Shown: positions 43,574 through 53,213, numbered from the stretch's first letter. The stretch: 64,000 nucleotides of DNA from Bacteroidota bacterium (GCA_029572965.1 JAKPQD010000024.1:38176-102175); one strand, 5' to 3'. Notes: a model not told the origin generated them from the letters alone. Made by a program: numbers and translations.

Positions 43574-43969
43574 TTAATTGAAAGCAACAACGTTTACAGG
43601 TATTTTAGCAATTTCTCCAAGCTCTTTTCCATTCTCAGCCATAGATGGATCTTCGCCGTCATATTGCCACTGAACGTTGACCGGGATGCCCATGTGATAT
43701 ATTTCAGCGAAATTTTGAAAAATTTCAACAAGCTGTCTTAATGAAGCTGAATTGTAATAAACCATTTTGAAAAAAACTTGTACCTGTGGCAAGGTTTCGA
43801 GTGAATTGCTAAGCAATTCTTTGTATTCTTGCAGCCAGGAAATAACCGGGGCATAAAATTCAATTGCATTTTCGGGAAGTGAAAAACCATAAAACTCGAG
43901 CACATTCTGACCTGGGTCAAGAATTATGCCAGGAGTAAATTTGGTAGATTCAATTCTAAGCAGCTTCAT
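43574..43969 (-). CDS. SiaC-family protein, second paralog (DUF1987)
   Basis: A 131-residue paralog of the SiaC protein at 38.4 kb. The shared core is ILDPGQNVLEFYGFSLPENAIEFYAPVISWLQEY, and then VYYNSASLRQLVEIFQNFAE. The phospho-acceptor region reads YNSAS rather than YFNTSSS, so Ser74 replaces the threonine. It has no kinase beside it; the siaB-like gene is 4 kb away and could serve both. It lies between guaA and the S41 protease on the same strand. The functional state after the T-to-S change cannot be told. Confidence 0.85.
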   Translation of the reverse strand: MKLLRIESTKFTPGIILDPGQNVLEFYGFSLPENAIEFYAPVISWLQEYKELLSNSLETLPQVQVFFKMVYYNSASLRQLVEIFQNFAEIYHMGIPVNVQWQYDGEDPSMAENGKELGEIAKIPVNVVAFN

Positions 43970-44058
43970 TTATTGCAGTAATATATTCAGGGCACTAAAA
44001 GTAATAATTATTCTTCAAAAAAAAATATTTTTCAAAAAATAAGTAACGGCGAAATGCC

Positions 44059-45588
44059 TTATTCCCACTCAATTGTAGCAGGTGGTTTTGAACTTATGTC
44101 ATAAACAACCCTGTTTACCCCTTTTACTTTGTTGATGATTTCGTTAGATATTTTAGCCAGGAATTCGTATGGGAGGTGTGCCCAATCAGCCGTCATTCCG
44201 TCTGTAGAGGTTACAGCCCTTAATACAACGGCATTTTCATAAGTACGTTCGTCTCCCATAACCCCGACAGATTGAACAGGTAGTAAAATTGCGCCAGCCT
44301 GCCATACTTTGTTGTAAAGATCATTAGATTTAAGGCCTTCGATAAAGATACTGTCAACTTCTTGCAAAATAGCTACTTTTTCAGCAGTAATATCGCTAAG
44401 GATACGAATAGCTAAGCCAGGGCCTGGGAAAGGATGCCTGTTAAGCAAGTCTTCCGGTAACCCAACAGTACGGCCTACTCGTCTTACCTCGTCTTTAAAT
44501 AGTAAGCGCAATGGTTCTACTATCTTAAGTTTCATTTTTTCAGGCAATCCACCAACGTTGTGGTGCGATTTGATAGTAGCAGAAGGTCCATTGACCGATA
44601 CAGACTCAATAACATCAGGGTAGATAGTACCTTGGGCCAACCATTTTACATCAGTTATTTTATGAGCTTCTTCATCAAATACTTCAATGAAACAGCGCCC
44701 TATAATTTTTCTTTTTTTCTCAGGATCAGAAACGCCTTTTAATTCTGATAAAAATTTATTTTTAGCGTCAGCGCCAATTACATTCAAGCCAAGATCTTTA
44801 TATGAATGAAGTACTTTTTCAAATTCATCCTTGCGTAAAAGTCCGTTATCAACGAAAATACATGTAAGATTTTTACCAATAGCCTTGTGTAAAAGTAATG
44901 CAGCTACTGACGAATCTACACCGCCTGATAAACCAAGGACTACTTTGTCGTTTTTGACTTGTTCCTGAAGGCTTTTAATTGTACTTTCAACAAATGATTG
45001 GGGGGTCCATTCGCCGTGGCATCCGCAAATATTTCTTACGAAATTGCTCAATAATACAGAGCCTTCAGTAGAGTGATAAACTTCTGGGTGAAACTGAATG
45101 CCAAAAGTATTTTCTCCTTTGATTTGAAAAGCGCCGACTTTCACGTCGTTGGTGCTGCCAATAATTTCAAAATCGGCAGGGATTTTGGTAATTGAATCAC
45201 CATGCGACATCCAAACCTGTGTATTGGCTGATAGCTTAGTAAGTAATGGATTGTTCGTGTTAATAAATGACAAGTTTGCACGGCCATATTCGCGTGTTTT
45301 TGAGGCTTCTACTTCGCCACCTAACAATTGTGCCAGGTATTGAGCTCCATAGCATATACCAAGTAGTGGAAATTTCTTACGAATGCTGCTCAAATCTGGT
45401 TTTGGTGCATTTGCTTCACGCACTGAGAAAGGGCTTCCGGATAAGATAACCCCTTTAACGCTCTCGTCAAGCTGAGGGAAATGGTTGTAAGGATAAATTT
45501 CACTGTAAACATTGAGTTCACGAACCCTGCGGGCAATCAACTGTGTGTATTGTGACCCAAAATCGAGAATAACAATTTTTTCTACCAC
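44059..45588 (-). CDS. guaA: GMP synthase (glutamine-hydrolysing)
   Basis: GuaA aminates XMP to GMP using glutamine and ATP. The 509-residue protein has the class I glutamine amidotransferase domain first, with the nucleophile cysteine in [13 protein letters not shown] near residue 78 and the His-Glu pair in [12 protein letters not shown]. The ATP-pyrophosphatase domain follows with the PP-loop [16 protein letters not shown] near residue 221. The dimerisation domain ends with the conserved PPATIEWE. The start is GTG. An exact -7 box TATCTTTG lies 61 bp upstream. No guaB is adjacent. Confidence 0.97.
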   Translation of the reverse strand: MVEKIVILDFGSQYTQLIARRVRELNVYSEIYPYNHFPQLDESVKGVILSGSPFSVREANAPKPDLSSIRKKFPLLGICYGAQYLAQLLGGEVEASKTREYGRANLSFINTNNPLLTKLSANTQVWMSHGDSITKIPADFEIIGSTNDVKVGAFQIKGENTFGIQFHPEVYHSTEGSVLLSNFVRNICGCHGEWTPQSFVESTIKSLQEQVKNDKVVLGLSGGVDSSVAALLLHKAIGKNLTCIFVDNGLLRKDEFEKVLHSYKDLGLNVIGADAKNKFLSELKGVSDPEKKRKIIGRCFIEVFDEEAHKITDVKWLAQGTIYPDVIESVSVNGPSATIKSHHNVGGLPEKMKLKIVEPLRLLFKDEVRRVGRTVGLPEDLLNRHPFPGPGLAIRILSDITAEKVAILQEVDSIFIEGLKSNDLYNKVWQAGAILLPVQSVGVMGDERTYENAVVLRAVTSTDGMTADWAHLPYEFLAKISNEIINKVKGVNRVVYDISSKPPATIEWE

Positions 45589-45648
45589 TTGTATATGTAT
45601 TGATAATTAACTACTTGAGAATAATTCTACTGTTGTACAATTTTTCTG

Positions 45649-45656
45649 CAAAGATA
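45649..45656 (-). promoter_or_regulatory. -7 promoter box (TATCTTTG) for guaA
   Basis: An exact TAnnTTTG on the minus strand, 60 bp upstream of the guaA GTG; it lies in the spacer to the MBL gene, suggesting separate transcription. Confidence 0.5.
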
Positions 45657-45686
45657 GAAAACTATCTGAATGAATTATTGAGTAGT

Positions 45687-46469
45687 TTAGCTTTTTAGCT
45701 GAGGTTCATCCAGCTCGAAAGACAAACCGTCAAAAGCTATATTAATCCCAGGAGGAAGAGTTTCATTTAGCTCACTATGAAGCCCGGCTTGGTGGCTGAT
45801 GTGTGTAATGTAGCCATAGGCTGGTTTTATCTCATGTATCAACCCTATGGCTTCTTTTAAGGTAAAGTGGGAGAGGTGTGTCTGGTGTCTCAATCCTGAT
45901 ACGGCAAGATGGGTGCAGCCTATGAGTTTTTTCTTTTCTTCTGTGCTAATGGTTTTGATATCTGTGAGGTATGCAAAGTTGCCAATTCTAAACCCTAAGA
46001 TGGGTAATTTATAATGCATCAAGCGAATAGGGGTAACAGGGATATTTTGGATGAAAAAAGGATTTTCATCAATGGTGTGAAGCATAATCTCAGGCACTCC
46101 AGGATACTTAACTTTAGCAAAGGCGTATGAAAATTCGTTTTTTATGGTGTCTTGTACACGAGATTCGGCGTAAACGTCCATTGGTTTCCCACTTATGTAA
46201 TTAAAAGACCGAATGTCATCAAGTCCGCCAATATGGTCTTTGTGTTCGTGTGTAAATACAATTGCCTCAAGATGCTTTACGTTCTCACGCAGCATTTGTG
46301 TCCGGAAGTCAGGCCCACAATCAATAGAGATGTTTATGCCATGTGTTTCAATCATTACAGAAGAACGAAGTCTTTTGTCATGTTTATTTGTCGAGCAGCA
46401 TACATTACAATCGCAAGCAATTACTGGTACGCCTTGGGATGTGCCGGTGCCAAGAAATGTTACTTTCAA
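45687..46469 (-). CDS. MBL-fold metal-dependent hydrolase (PhnP-like)
   Basis: A 260-residue metallo-beta-lactamase-fold hydrolase resembling the PhnP cyclic phosphodiesterase group. It begins with the typical VTFLGTGTSQGVPVIACDCNVC, whose cysteines can form a structural zinc site. The metal ligands are FTHEHKDHIGGLDD (HxHxDH), SIDCGPDFRTQ and the histidine in ITHISHQAG. There is no phn operon nearby, so the substrate is probably another cyclic phosphate or a nucleic-acid end. The only available start is TTG at 46469. The 3' end lies about 100 bp upstream of guaA on the same strand. Confidence 0.88.
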   Translation of the reverse strand: MKVTFLGTGTSQGVPVIACDCNVCCSTNKHDKRLRSSVMIETHGINISIDCGPDFRTQMLRENVKHLEAIVFTHEHKDHIGGLDDIRSFNYISGKPMDVYAESRVQDTIKNEFSYAFAKVKYPGVPEIMLHTIDENPFFIQNIPVTPIRLMHYKLPILGFRIGNFAYLTDIKTISTEEKKKLIGCTHLAVSGLRHQTHLSHFTLKEAIGLIHEIKPAYGYITHISHQAGLHSELNETLPPGINIAFDGLSFELDEPQLKS

Positions 46470-46555
46470 TGTTGTAAAAATTATTCTATGTAAAAGTAAG
46501 GTTTTATTTAGAAATACGCGATATTGTTCATGTTTAAGTATATGTAAAGAAAGTA

Positions 46556-46582
46556 TTGGTTATTTAAAACTGGTTAACTTTG
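46556..46582 (+). promoter_or_regulatory. hypE promoter (TTG-N16-TAACTTTG)
   Basis: An exact -7 box TAACTTTG (46575-46582) with TTG 16 bp upstream (46556-46558). Confidence 0.5.
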
Positions 46583-46592
46583 CGAGGAAATA

Positions 46593-46646
46593 ATTACGGA
46601 TTACGAATTACGGATTAATATTAACTAACAACTAACAACTAACAAC
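46593..46646. repeat. short tandem repeats upstream of hypE
   Basis: A 14-bp unit ATTACGGATTACGA recurs about 1.8 times (46593-46617), and the heptamer AACTAAC is present as three exact copies plus AAC (46623-46646). Both lie in the untranslated leader. Confidence 0.8.
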
Positions 46647-46655
46647 CATACTATT

Positions 46656-47675
46656 ATGGGCGAAACAAAGATAATTACACTGAATCATGGAAGTGGGGGA
46701 AAGCTTACTCATGATTTGATTGAAAACCTCTTTTTGAAATACTTTAAAAATAAAGATATAATTACGCTGACCGATTCGGCCATTGTTCCTTCTCAAAGCA
46801 GCCATTTAGCTTTTACTACAGATGGGTATGTGGTGGAGCCTATTTTTTTCCCTGGTGGAAACATTGGTAAGCTTGCTGTTTGCGGTACGGTAAATGATTT
46901 GGCTGTATCAGGGGCAAAACCGGCTTATTTAAGTTGTTCTTTTATTATTGAAGAAGGATTAACCTTTGATGAACTTGAGAAAATTGTTGTTACAATGGCT
47001 GAAGAAGCTTCTAAAGCTGGAGTTAACATTGTTACCGGGGATACAAAGGTTGTGCATAAAGGGAAAGGGGATAAAATATTCATCACGGCCTCGGGAATTG
47101 GATTTGTTGACGAGGATAGAGCTAAAATAGGCAGTGCAGATAAGGCTAAAGAAGGGGATAAGATAATAGTTACCGGTTCATTAGGGGATCATGCCATAGC
47201 TATCCTCTCGTCGCGCGAATCACTTACTTTTGAAACTCCTGTTGTTTCAGATTGTGCATCTTTAAATGGATTGATAGAGAAAGCCCTGGAAGCTTGTCCA
47301 AATATCTCATTTATGCGTGATGCAACAAGGGGTGGGGCTGCGACAGTCTTATGTGAGCTTGCAGAAAAGACTGGAAAAGGAATAATTATCTATGAAAAAG
47401 AGATTCCTGTGAAAGAAAGTGTAATGGCAATATGTGAAATGTTTGGTTTTGATCCGTTGTTCCTTGCCAATGAGGGTAAGGCGGTAATCGTAGTTCCTGC
47501 AAATGATGCTGATAAAGTGTTACAAATTCTTCAAATGCACGAACTTGGCAAAGATGCTGCTATTATTGGCGAAATAACTGCCGAAAACCCGAGAAAAGTA
47601 ATACTAAAAACGAGTACAGGGGGAAAACGCTGGATAGATATGCCATCGGGGGCACAGTTGCCACGAATATGCTAA
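46656..47675 (+). CDS. hypE: hydrogenase maturation protein HypE
   Basis: HypE, with HypF, makes the thiocyanate group on its own C-terminal cysteine that becomes the CN ligand of [NiFe] hydrogenase. The protein has 339 residues, and the diagnostic C-terminus PRIC is intact. The AIR-synthase fold is clear: LNHGSGGKLTHDLIENLFLKYF, TDSAIVPSQSSHLAFTTDGYVV, NDLAVSGAKPAYLSCSFIIEEG, NIVTGDTKVVHKGKGD and FMRDATRGGAATVLCELAE. No hypABCDF or hydrogenase structural gene is in the window, so it is isolated here. A terminator follows. Confidence 0.94.
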   Translation: MGETKIITLNHGSGGKLTHDLIENLFLKYFKNKDIITLTDSAIVPSQSSHLAFTTDGYVVEPIFFPGGNIGKLAVCGTVNDLAVSGAKPAYLSCSFIIEEGLTFDELEKIVVTMAEEASKAGVNIVTGDTKVVHKGKGDKIFITASGIGFVDEDRAKIGSADKAKEGDKIIVTGSLGDHAIAILSSRESLTFETPVVSDCASLNGLIEKALEACPNISFMRDATRGGAATVLCELAEKTGKGIIIYEKEIPVKESVMAICEMFGFDPLFLANEGKAVIVVPANDADKVLQILQMHELGKDAAIIGEITAENPRKVILKTSTGGKRWIDMPSGAQLPRIC

Positions 47676-47721
47676 GAAAATTAGCGAATGAGATAATTTG
47701 AAAATTAGAAAATGGGAAAAT

Positions 47722-47760
47722 AAAAAGAGCTGGTTTTTAAGTGAAACCAGCTCTTTTTTT
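47722..47760. terminator. bidirectional terminator between hypE and xylE
   Basis: AAAGAGCTGGTTT and AAACCAGCTCTTT pair perfectly over 13 bp with a 7-nt loop, flanked by an A-run and a T-run. It serves converging hypE and the xylose operon. Confidence 0.85.
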
Positions 47761-47809
47761 ATTTGTATTTAATTGGCTAATTAACTTATTCTCAAATTCG
47801 TTAATTATC

Positions 47810-49489
47810 TTATTTCTTTTTCCATAGCCCATCCATTTCTTCCAGAGATTTTCCTTTGGTTTCGGGAACAAATTTCCACATAAACAATGCTGAAAGTATG
47901 CCCATGATGCCATATATCCAGTAAGCAAAACCGTGGTTGAACTTTTCTGTAAGCCAAACATTGTCATTTAACATTGGGAATGTCAATGAAACAATCCAGT
48001 TGGCAATCCATTGTGCAGCAACAGCAATAGATAATGCGCCACGGATAGAGTTTGGGAATATTTCGGAAAGCAAAACCCAGCATACCGGGCCCCAGCTCAT
48101 GGCAAAAGCAGCTGTGTAAAATAACATAAAGAACAGTGCTGCATATCCCTGTGCAGCTGTAAGTTGACCACCAGTTTGTCCCCAATAGAAAGTAAAGCCT
48201 AATGAAATCATAGCAATGGCCATACCTATAGAACCTATAATCATCAAGGGTTTACGGCCAAATTTGTCTACTGTAAGGATAGCTACAACAGTAAAAGTAA
48301 GATTAACAGCCCCAACTATGATAGTTTGCAGCAATGAACTATCAGTAGATGCTCCCATGTTGCGGAAGATGTTGCCGGCATAATATAAAACCACGTTAAT
48401 TCCTACAAATTGCTGAAATACAGAAAGCATGATACCTACAAAAATAATTAAGAAACCATATGAAAGCCATGGTGCATGGTGTTCATGAAGTGTACCTTTT
48501 ATTTCTTCCAGTATTTTAGGTGCATTTTCTTCACCTGCAATTTTCTTCAATACTTTTAGCGCTTTATCTTCTTTGTCATTAAGCACTAAAAATCTTGGGG
48601 TTTCGGGGACAAAGAACAGCAAAATAATGAAAATGCCGGCAGGTATTGCCCCTGAAAGGAACATATAACGCCAGCCATCAGTAATTAGCCAGGCCTCATC
48701 TCCCTGTTTTGCAATGAAATAGTTGACAAAATAGATAACAAGCATACCAAAAATGATAGCAAACTGGTTGAAAGATACCAATTTGCCACGAGAGTTGGCA
48801 GGGGCAATTTCGGCAATGTACATTGGTGAAATCATCGAGGCAATACCAACCCCTATACCCCCGATAATACGGTAAACAACAAAAGAATAAACGTCTAATG
48901 TGCCAAAAATATTAAAAGCTTCAGGTTTCCAAGCTCCTATTGCTGAAATAAAGAAAGCGACAGCTGCAATGAAAAGTCCATTTTTACGGCCAAGAGAGCG
49001 CGAAATAAAACCTGAGAGCGCCCCGCCGATGACGCATCCAATTAGCGCGCTGGCTATGACAAAGCCTTTAATAGCATCAGCAGTATCTTGTAAGGCAGTA
49101 GCTTCTGTAGGGATAGGTTTCTTCAAAAAACTTATCATCCAGATTACTACAATAGCAATAATACCTGCACTTATTGCTAAACCTTTTCTTGTGCCTAAAA
49201 GTTTAACTATCTGGCCTGATATAATTCCAAAAACCAATAAAATAACCAATGACATCAGTATTTTATACTGGGTTATCATGGATATAGCGTATGTTAATTG
49301 TGAAGGGTCGAGGATTTTTGAAATGTAAAATTCGACCAGCGATTTTTCAGCCCCGTTAACAACAGCGGTATCGTAACCAAAAAGCAAGCCTCCTAAGGTG
49401 GCAACTAAGGTCAGCATGGCTATATATAGCGGGTTCCCCTTGCTATAAGTTGTTGATGCTGATTTTGATGAAGTGTCAATAAAAGCCAT
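47810..49489 (-). CDS. xylE: sugar porter family MFS transporter (D-xylose/H+ symporter-like)
   Basis: A 559-residue 12-helix transporter of the sugar porter family. The hallmarks are LFGYDTAVVNGAEKSL in TM1, SRSLGRKNGLF, YRIIGGIGVGIASMISPMYIAEIAPANSRGKLVSFNQF, PETPRFL, QQFVGINVVLYYAGNIF and FVPETKGKSLEEM at the end. It is about 70 residues longer than E. coli XylE because of an inserted region with an additional hydrophobic stretch (about 45-110). As last gene of the regulator-xylB-xylA-xylE unit its substrate is most likely xylose. A hairpin terminator sits between it and xylA, so its expression may be lower or partly independent. Confidence 0.92.
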   Translation of the reverse strand: MAFIDTSSKSASTTYSKGNPLYIAMLTLVATLGGLLFGYDTAVVNGAEKSLVEFYISKILDPSQLTYAISMITQYKILMSLVILLVFGIISGQIVKLLGTRKGLAISAGIIAIVVIWMISFLKKPIPTEATALQDTADAIKGFVIASALIGCVIGGALSGFISRSLGRKNGLFIAAVAFFISAIGAWKPEAFNIFGTLDVYSFVVYRIIGGIGVGIASMISPMYIAEIAPANSRGKLVSFNQFAIIFGMLVIYFVNYFIAKQGDEAWLITDGWRYMFLSGAIPAGIFIILLFFVPETPRFLVLNDKEDKALKVLKKIAGEENAPKILEEIKGTLHEHHAPWLSYGFLIIFVGIMLSVFQQFVGINVVLYYAGNIFRNMGASTDSSLLQTIIVGAVNLTFTVVAILTVDKFGRKPLMIIGSIGMAIAMISLGFTFYWGQTGGQLTAAQGYAALFFMLFYTAAFAMSWGPVCWVLLSEIFPNSIRGALSIAVAAQWIANWIVSLTFPMLNDNVWLTEKFNHGFAYWIYGIMGILSALFMWKFVPETKGKSLEEMDGLWKKK

Positions 49490-49520
49490 TAGTATTTGTT
49501 TTTAGTGTGGTTAGTAAATA

Positions 49521-49551
49521 AAAACCCGGAATTTTTAAAATTCCGGGTTTA
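49521..49551. terminator. strong hairpin between xylA and xylE
   Basis: AAACCCGGAAT and ATTCCGGGTTT form a perfect stem of at least 11 bp with A/T tracts on both sides. It lies inside the operon, just after the xylA stop, and could act as a partial terminator or a 3'-end stabiliser. Confidence 0.75.
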
Positions 49552-49563
49552 AATATAGAAAAA

Positions 49564-50889
49564 TTAAATGTACAAGTTGATAAGTTGTTCGTAAAGTTCT
49601 TGTTTACCGCTAATTTGTTTTGGTTCACCAATTTCTTTAGCGATGTTGTACAAATCTTCAAAATTGAGTTTGCCTTGTTCGTATTCAGCGCCTTTACCAC
49701 TGTCAAATGAAGCATAACGGGCTTTTCTCATCTTTAAGTAATCGCCATCAGCTAAAATTTTGTCTGCAATTACCAAAGCGCGGGCAAAAGTATCCATACC
49801 ACTGATGTGGCCAATGAAAATATCTTCGAGGTCGGTAGAGTTACGACGTGTTTTAGCATCGAAGTTGATACCCCCGTGTGTGAAACCACCAGCCTGAAGA
49901 ATTTCTAACATTGCCAAAGTTGTTTCAGTAATTGATGTTGGGAATTCGTCTGTATCCCAGCCGTTTTGATAGTCACCCTTGTTAGCGTCAATAGAACCTA
50001 ACATACCAGCGTCTGCAGCAACACGAAGTTCGTGTTCCATAGTGTGTTGAGCTAATGTAGCGTGGTTAACTTCAATGTTCAATTTGAAATCTTTTTCCAA
50101 ACCATATTGTTTCAAGAAACCAATAACAGTTTGAGCATCAACGTCATACTGATGTTTTGATGGTTCCATAGGTTTTGGTTCAATGAAGAATGTTCCTTTG
50201 AAACCTTTTGCACGTCCGTAATCTCTTGCAAGGGTGAGGAATTTACCCATGTGTTCGAGTTCACGTTTCATGTCGGTGTTGTGTAAGCTCATGTAGCCTT
50301 CACGGCCTCCCCAGAATACATAACCTGTACCACCTAATGCAATAGTAGCGTCAATAGCGTTTTTAACCTGGACGGCAGCATTGGTCAATACAGCAAAGTC
50401 AGGATTTGTAGAAGCTCCGTTCATATAACGTGGGTTAGAAAACACGTTGGCTGTGCCCCAAAGCAGGTTAATGCCTGATTCAGCTTGTTTTTTCTTAGCT
50501 ATTTCAGTGATAATGGCAAGACGTTTTTCAATTTCAAAAACAGAACCATCTCCAACTAAGTCGGTATCATGGAAGCAATAAAATGAAACGCCTAATTTGC
50601 TGATGAATTCAAAAGCTGCATCAAGTTTTTCTTTTGCAAGATCCATAGGATCTTTAGCTCTATTCCATTCGTAATTGATAGTGCCCGGACCAAATGGGTC
50701 GCCACCTTCGCCACAAAATGTATGCCAGTATGCAACTGCAAAACGTAAGTGGTCTTTCATGGTTTTTCCACCAACTACTTTGTTAGCATCGTACCATTTA
50801 AATGCCAATGGGTTTTTTGAAGTAGGGCCTTCAAATTTAATTTGGCCAATACCTTTAAAGTACTCCTTGTTTCCGATTAAAACGCTCAT
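49564..50889 (-). CDS. xylA: xylose isomerase
   Basis: XylA converts D-xylose to D-xylulose in the cytoplasm with two divalent metal ions. The 441-residue length matches the class II form of Bacteroidota. Motifs include [21 protein letters not shown], the catalytic-histidine region [31 protein letters not shown], the metal-site [16 protein letters not shown] and [39 protein letters not shown] supplies further metal ligands. All catalytic residues appear intact. It lies 42 bp downstream of xylB. Confidence 0.97.
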   Translation of the reverse strand: MSVLIGNKEYFKGIGQIKFEGPTSKNPLAFKWYDANKVVGGKTMKDHLRFAVAYWHTFCGEGGDPFGPGTINYEWNRAKDPMDLAKEKLDAAFEFISKLGVSFYCFHDTDLVGDGSVFEIEKRLAIITEIAKKKQAESGINLLWGTANVFSNPRYMNGASTNPDFAVLTNAAVQVKNAIDATIALGGTGYVFWGGREGYMSLHNTDMKRELEHMGKFLTLARDYGRAKGFKGTFFIEPKPMEPSKHQYDVDAQTVIGFLKQYGLEKDFKLNIEVNHATLAQHTMEHELRVAADAGMLGSIDANKGDYQNGWDTDEFPTSITETTLAMLEILQAGGFTHGGINFDAKTRRNSTDLEDIFIGHISGMDTFARALVIADKILADGDYLKMRKARYASFDSGKGAEYEQGKLNFEDLYNIAKEIGEPKQISGKQELYEQLINLYI

Positions 50890-50931
50890 AATTAATAAAT
50901 TAAAAATGTTAATTAATAAATTCTTCTTATT

Positions 50932-52416
50932 TTATATAGCTTTGTTTAAAGCTTTTTTCCAGTTCTCAAAAGCTTCAGCATATTGTTGTTTTTTAGCAAC
51001 ATCGGGCTGAATAGTTTGTAATTTCTTTAATCCTGAGAAAGCTTCAGTAAAAGATTTGTAAATACCTGCACCTACACCAGCTCCACGAGCTGCGCCTTGT
51101 GCACCATCGGTATTGTAGAGCTCAATTGTAGCGCCAGAGATGCCGGCAAGGGTATCACGGAATATTGGGCTTAGGAACATGTTGGCATTGCCAGCTCTGA
51201 TAACAGATGGGTTGATACCAATGCCCTTCATGATTTCCATTCCGTAGTGGAAAGCAAACACAATGCCTTCCTGAGAGGCTCGAAGCATGTGCTTGTTAGA
51301 GTGAATGTTAAAGCTAATGTTGCTGATTAAGCTGCCAATGTTTTTATTCTGAAGCATACGTTCAGCTCCGTTTCCGAAAGGTAATATAGATAAACCGTCA
51401 CTACCAATAGCAATAGAGGCAGCAGCTTCGTTCATTGCTTCGTAGGTTGAATCTGCAAATCCGGTATTTTTCTTGATCCATGAGTTCAAAATACCAGTGC
51501 CGTTAATGCACAACAGAACGCCAAGACGAGTACTATCCTTAGCGTGGTTAACGTGGGCAAAAGTGTTTACACGTGACAGAGGGTCGTATTTAATTTCGCT
51601 ACTTACACCATATACAACCCCTGAAGTTCCTGCTGTTGCTGCAATTTCACCAGGGTTAAGCACGTTTAAAGAGAATGCATTATTTGGTTGGTCGCCAGCA
51701 CGGTATGCAACAGGGGTGCCTTTTGCTAATCCCAGCTCAGCAGCAGCTTGAGCTGATACTTCTCCCTGGTTTGAGAATGTTGGCAATATATTTGGAATGA
51801 ATGATGCATCAAAACCATAGTAATCCATCAGAAAAGATGCAACAGAATTGCTGGTGAAGTCCCAGAACATTCCTTCAGAAAGACCAGAGGCTGAAGTGGC
51901 AATGTTTCCGGTAAGTTTCATAGCAATGTAGTCGCCAGGGAGCATGATTTTGTCTATTTGTTTGTACACTTCAGGTTCGTTTTCCTTTACCCATTTGAGT
52001 TTTGAAGCGGTAAAGTTGCCTGGGGAGTTCAACAAGTGTTTTAAACATTTGTCCCCGCCAATTTCGTTGAAGGCTTTTTCGCCATAAGGAACAGCCCGGC
52101 TATCGCACCAGATAATTGAAGGGCGAAGTACTTTCTGGTTTTTATCTATAGTCACCAAACCGTGCATTTGGTAAGAGATACCAATGGCTTTAATGTCTGA
52201 AGCAGAAGCTTTAGATTCTTTAAGCACTTCGGCTGTTGCAGCCTTAAGGTTTTCCCACCACATTTCGGGGTCTTGTTCTGCCCACCCAGGCTGAACAGCC
52301 TTTATTTCCATTTCTTTTTTAGGATAGAATGCAGATGCTACGCAGTTTCCGGTAGATGCTTCTATTATACTCGCTTTTACAGACGAGCTTCCAATGTCAA
52401 AACCTATCAAATACAT
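50932..52416 (-). CDS. xylB: xylulokinase
   Basis: XylB phosphorylates D-xylulose to xylulose 5-phosphate, feeding the pentose phosphate pathway. The 494-residue FGGY-family protein starts with the ATP-phosphate loop IGFDIGSSSVKASII. The substrate site includes IGISYQMHGLVTID and the catalytic-aspartate region (GDQPNNAF). The adenosine-site motif AATAGTSGVVYG and the C-terminal NTDGAQGAARGAGVGAG are also present. Between the regulator (23 bp upstream) and xylA, it is the second gene of the xylose operon. Confidence 0.95.
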   Translation of the reverse strand: MYLIGFDIGSSSVKASIIEASTGNCVASAFYPKKEMEIKAVQPGWAEQDPEMWWENLKAATAEVLKESKASASDIKAIGISYQMHGLVTIDKNQKVLRPSIIWCDSRAVPYGEKAFNEIGGDKCLKHLLNSPGNFTASKLKWVKENEPEVYKQIDKIMLPGDYIAMKLTGNIATSASGLSEGMFWDFTSNSVASFLMDYYGFDASFIPNILPTFSNQGEVSAQAAAELGLAKGTPVAYRAGDQPNNAFSLNVLNPGEIAATAGTSGVVYGVSSEIKYDPLSRVNTFAHVNHAKDSTRLGVLLCINGTGILNSWIKKNTGFADSTYEAMNEAAASIAIGSDGLSILPFGNGAERMLQNKNIGSLISNISFNIHSNKHMLRASQEGIVFAFHYGMEIMKGIGINPSVIRAGNANMFLSPIFRDTLAGISGATIELYNTDGAQGAARGAGVGAGIYKSFTEAFSGLKKLQTIQPDVAKKQQYAEAFENWKKALNKAI

Positions 52417-52439
52417 GCTGAATGTGTTTAGTTTATAAG

Positions 52440-53162
52440 TTATTCAAAAAATTCTTTTTTTAAACGCTGGTATGCCCTTTTATCAAACCTGTAAAACTGT
52501 GCCGGTTTGTGGGCTACGTTTTTTTCTTTTTCATCAATAGGCTGTAAATATTGCCAACGCGAAATACTTTTTCGAAAATTACGGTTGTCAAATTTTCGTC
52601 CTTCAATGATTTCGTATAATGTTTGTAATTGTCTGATGGTAAATTTTTTAGGCAATAGTTCAAAGACCAGTGGCTCGTATTGCACTTCTTTTCGCAAGGC
52701 TGTAAGGCCTTCAATTACAATGTCCCGGTGGTCAAAGGCAAGTTCTGGTATGTTCTGGGTGTCTTGCCAAATTACTTTGCCCTCGCAAGGCATAGCTTTA
52801 TGAAGCTTGATAAGAGCATAATAAGCAACTGTAACAACGCGGTTTATGGTCATCCTGGTTGCTTTTTGCAGCCAATCTAAGTCATCTTTTTTTGAAAGAC
52901 GATCGGGCGAACCAAATACTTTTAATTGTTGAAGGTAAATATTCTCAAGGCCTGTAAGCTCTTTTAATACACGGACAGCAGCTGTATCTACATCTTCATC
53001 ATCGTAAACCATGCTGCCAGGGAGTTTTAATGAGTTCGGGGCAGTTTGTTTTTCTGGTGTAAGTCCCAAGTTTCTGTCTATCAACAAAACTTTTAGGCTT
53101 TGTCCGTCAAAACCAAATATGACACAGTCAACAGAAACATGCGGATTGAGCTTAACTGCCAT
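52440..53162 (-). CDS. Nudix-domain (NrtR-type) transcriptional regulator, probable xylose operon regulator
   Basis: A 240-residue protein with an N-terminal Nudix fold and a C-terminal winged helix (about 165-240; FTIRQLQTLYEIIEGRKFDNRNFRKSISRWQYL), as in the NrtR family. The Nudix box is degenerate: LPGSMVYDDEDVDTAAVRVLKELTGL has valine where the essential RE glutamate is expected, so hydrolysis is unlikely. The same family includes AraR of Bacteroides thetaiotaomicron, an arabinose regulator. As first gene of the xylBAE operon it most likely senses xylose or a derivative and autoregulates through the palindrome at 53211-53231. Confidence 0.88.
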   Translation of the reverse strand: MAVKLNPHVSVDCVIFGFDGQSLKVLLIDRNLGLTPEKQTAPNSLKLPGSMVYDDEDVDTAAVRVLKELTGLENIYLQQLKVFGSPDRLSKKDDLDWLQKATRMTINRVVTVAYYALIKLHKAMPCEGKVIWQDTQNIPELAFDHRDIVIEGLTALRKEVQYEPLVFELLPKKFTIRQLQTLYEIIEGRKFDNRNFRKSISRWQYLQPIDEKEKNVAHKPAQFYRFDKRAYQRLKKEFFE

Positions 53163-53205
53163 AAATTATTTTTTTGTAAATGTAATACATCAAATATCAA
53201 AAATG

Positions 53206-53213
53206 CAAACTTA
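53206..53213 (-). promoter_or_regulatory. -7 promoter box (TAAGTTTG) of the xylose operon
   Basis: An exact TAnnTTTG on the minus strand, 43 bp upstream of the regulator start. It overlaps the inverted repeat by three bases. Confidence 0.55.

Noticed and set aside
47676..47721. AT-rich GAAAATT-type sequence after hypE as a tandem repeat
   Set aside because: The units are too divergent to call a repeat; they only resemble the exact TTGAAAAT array at 60911.
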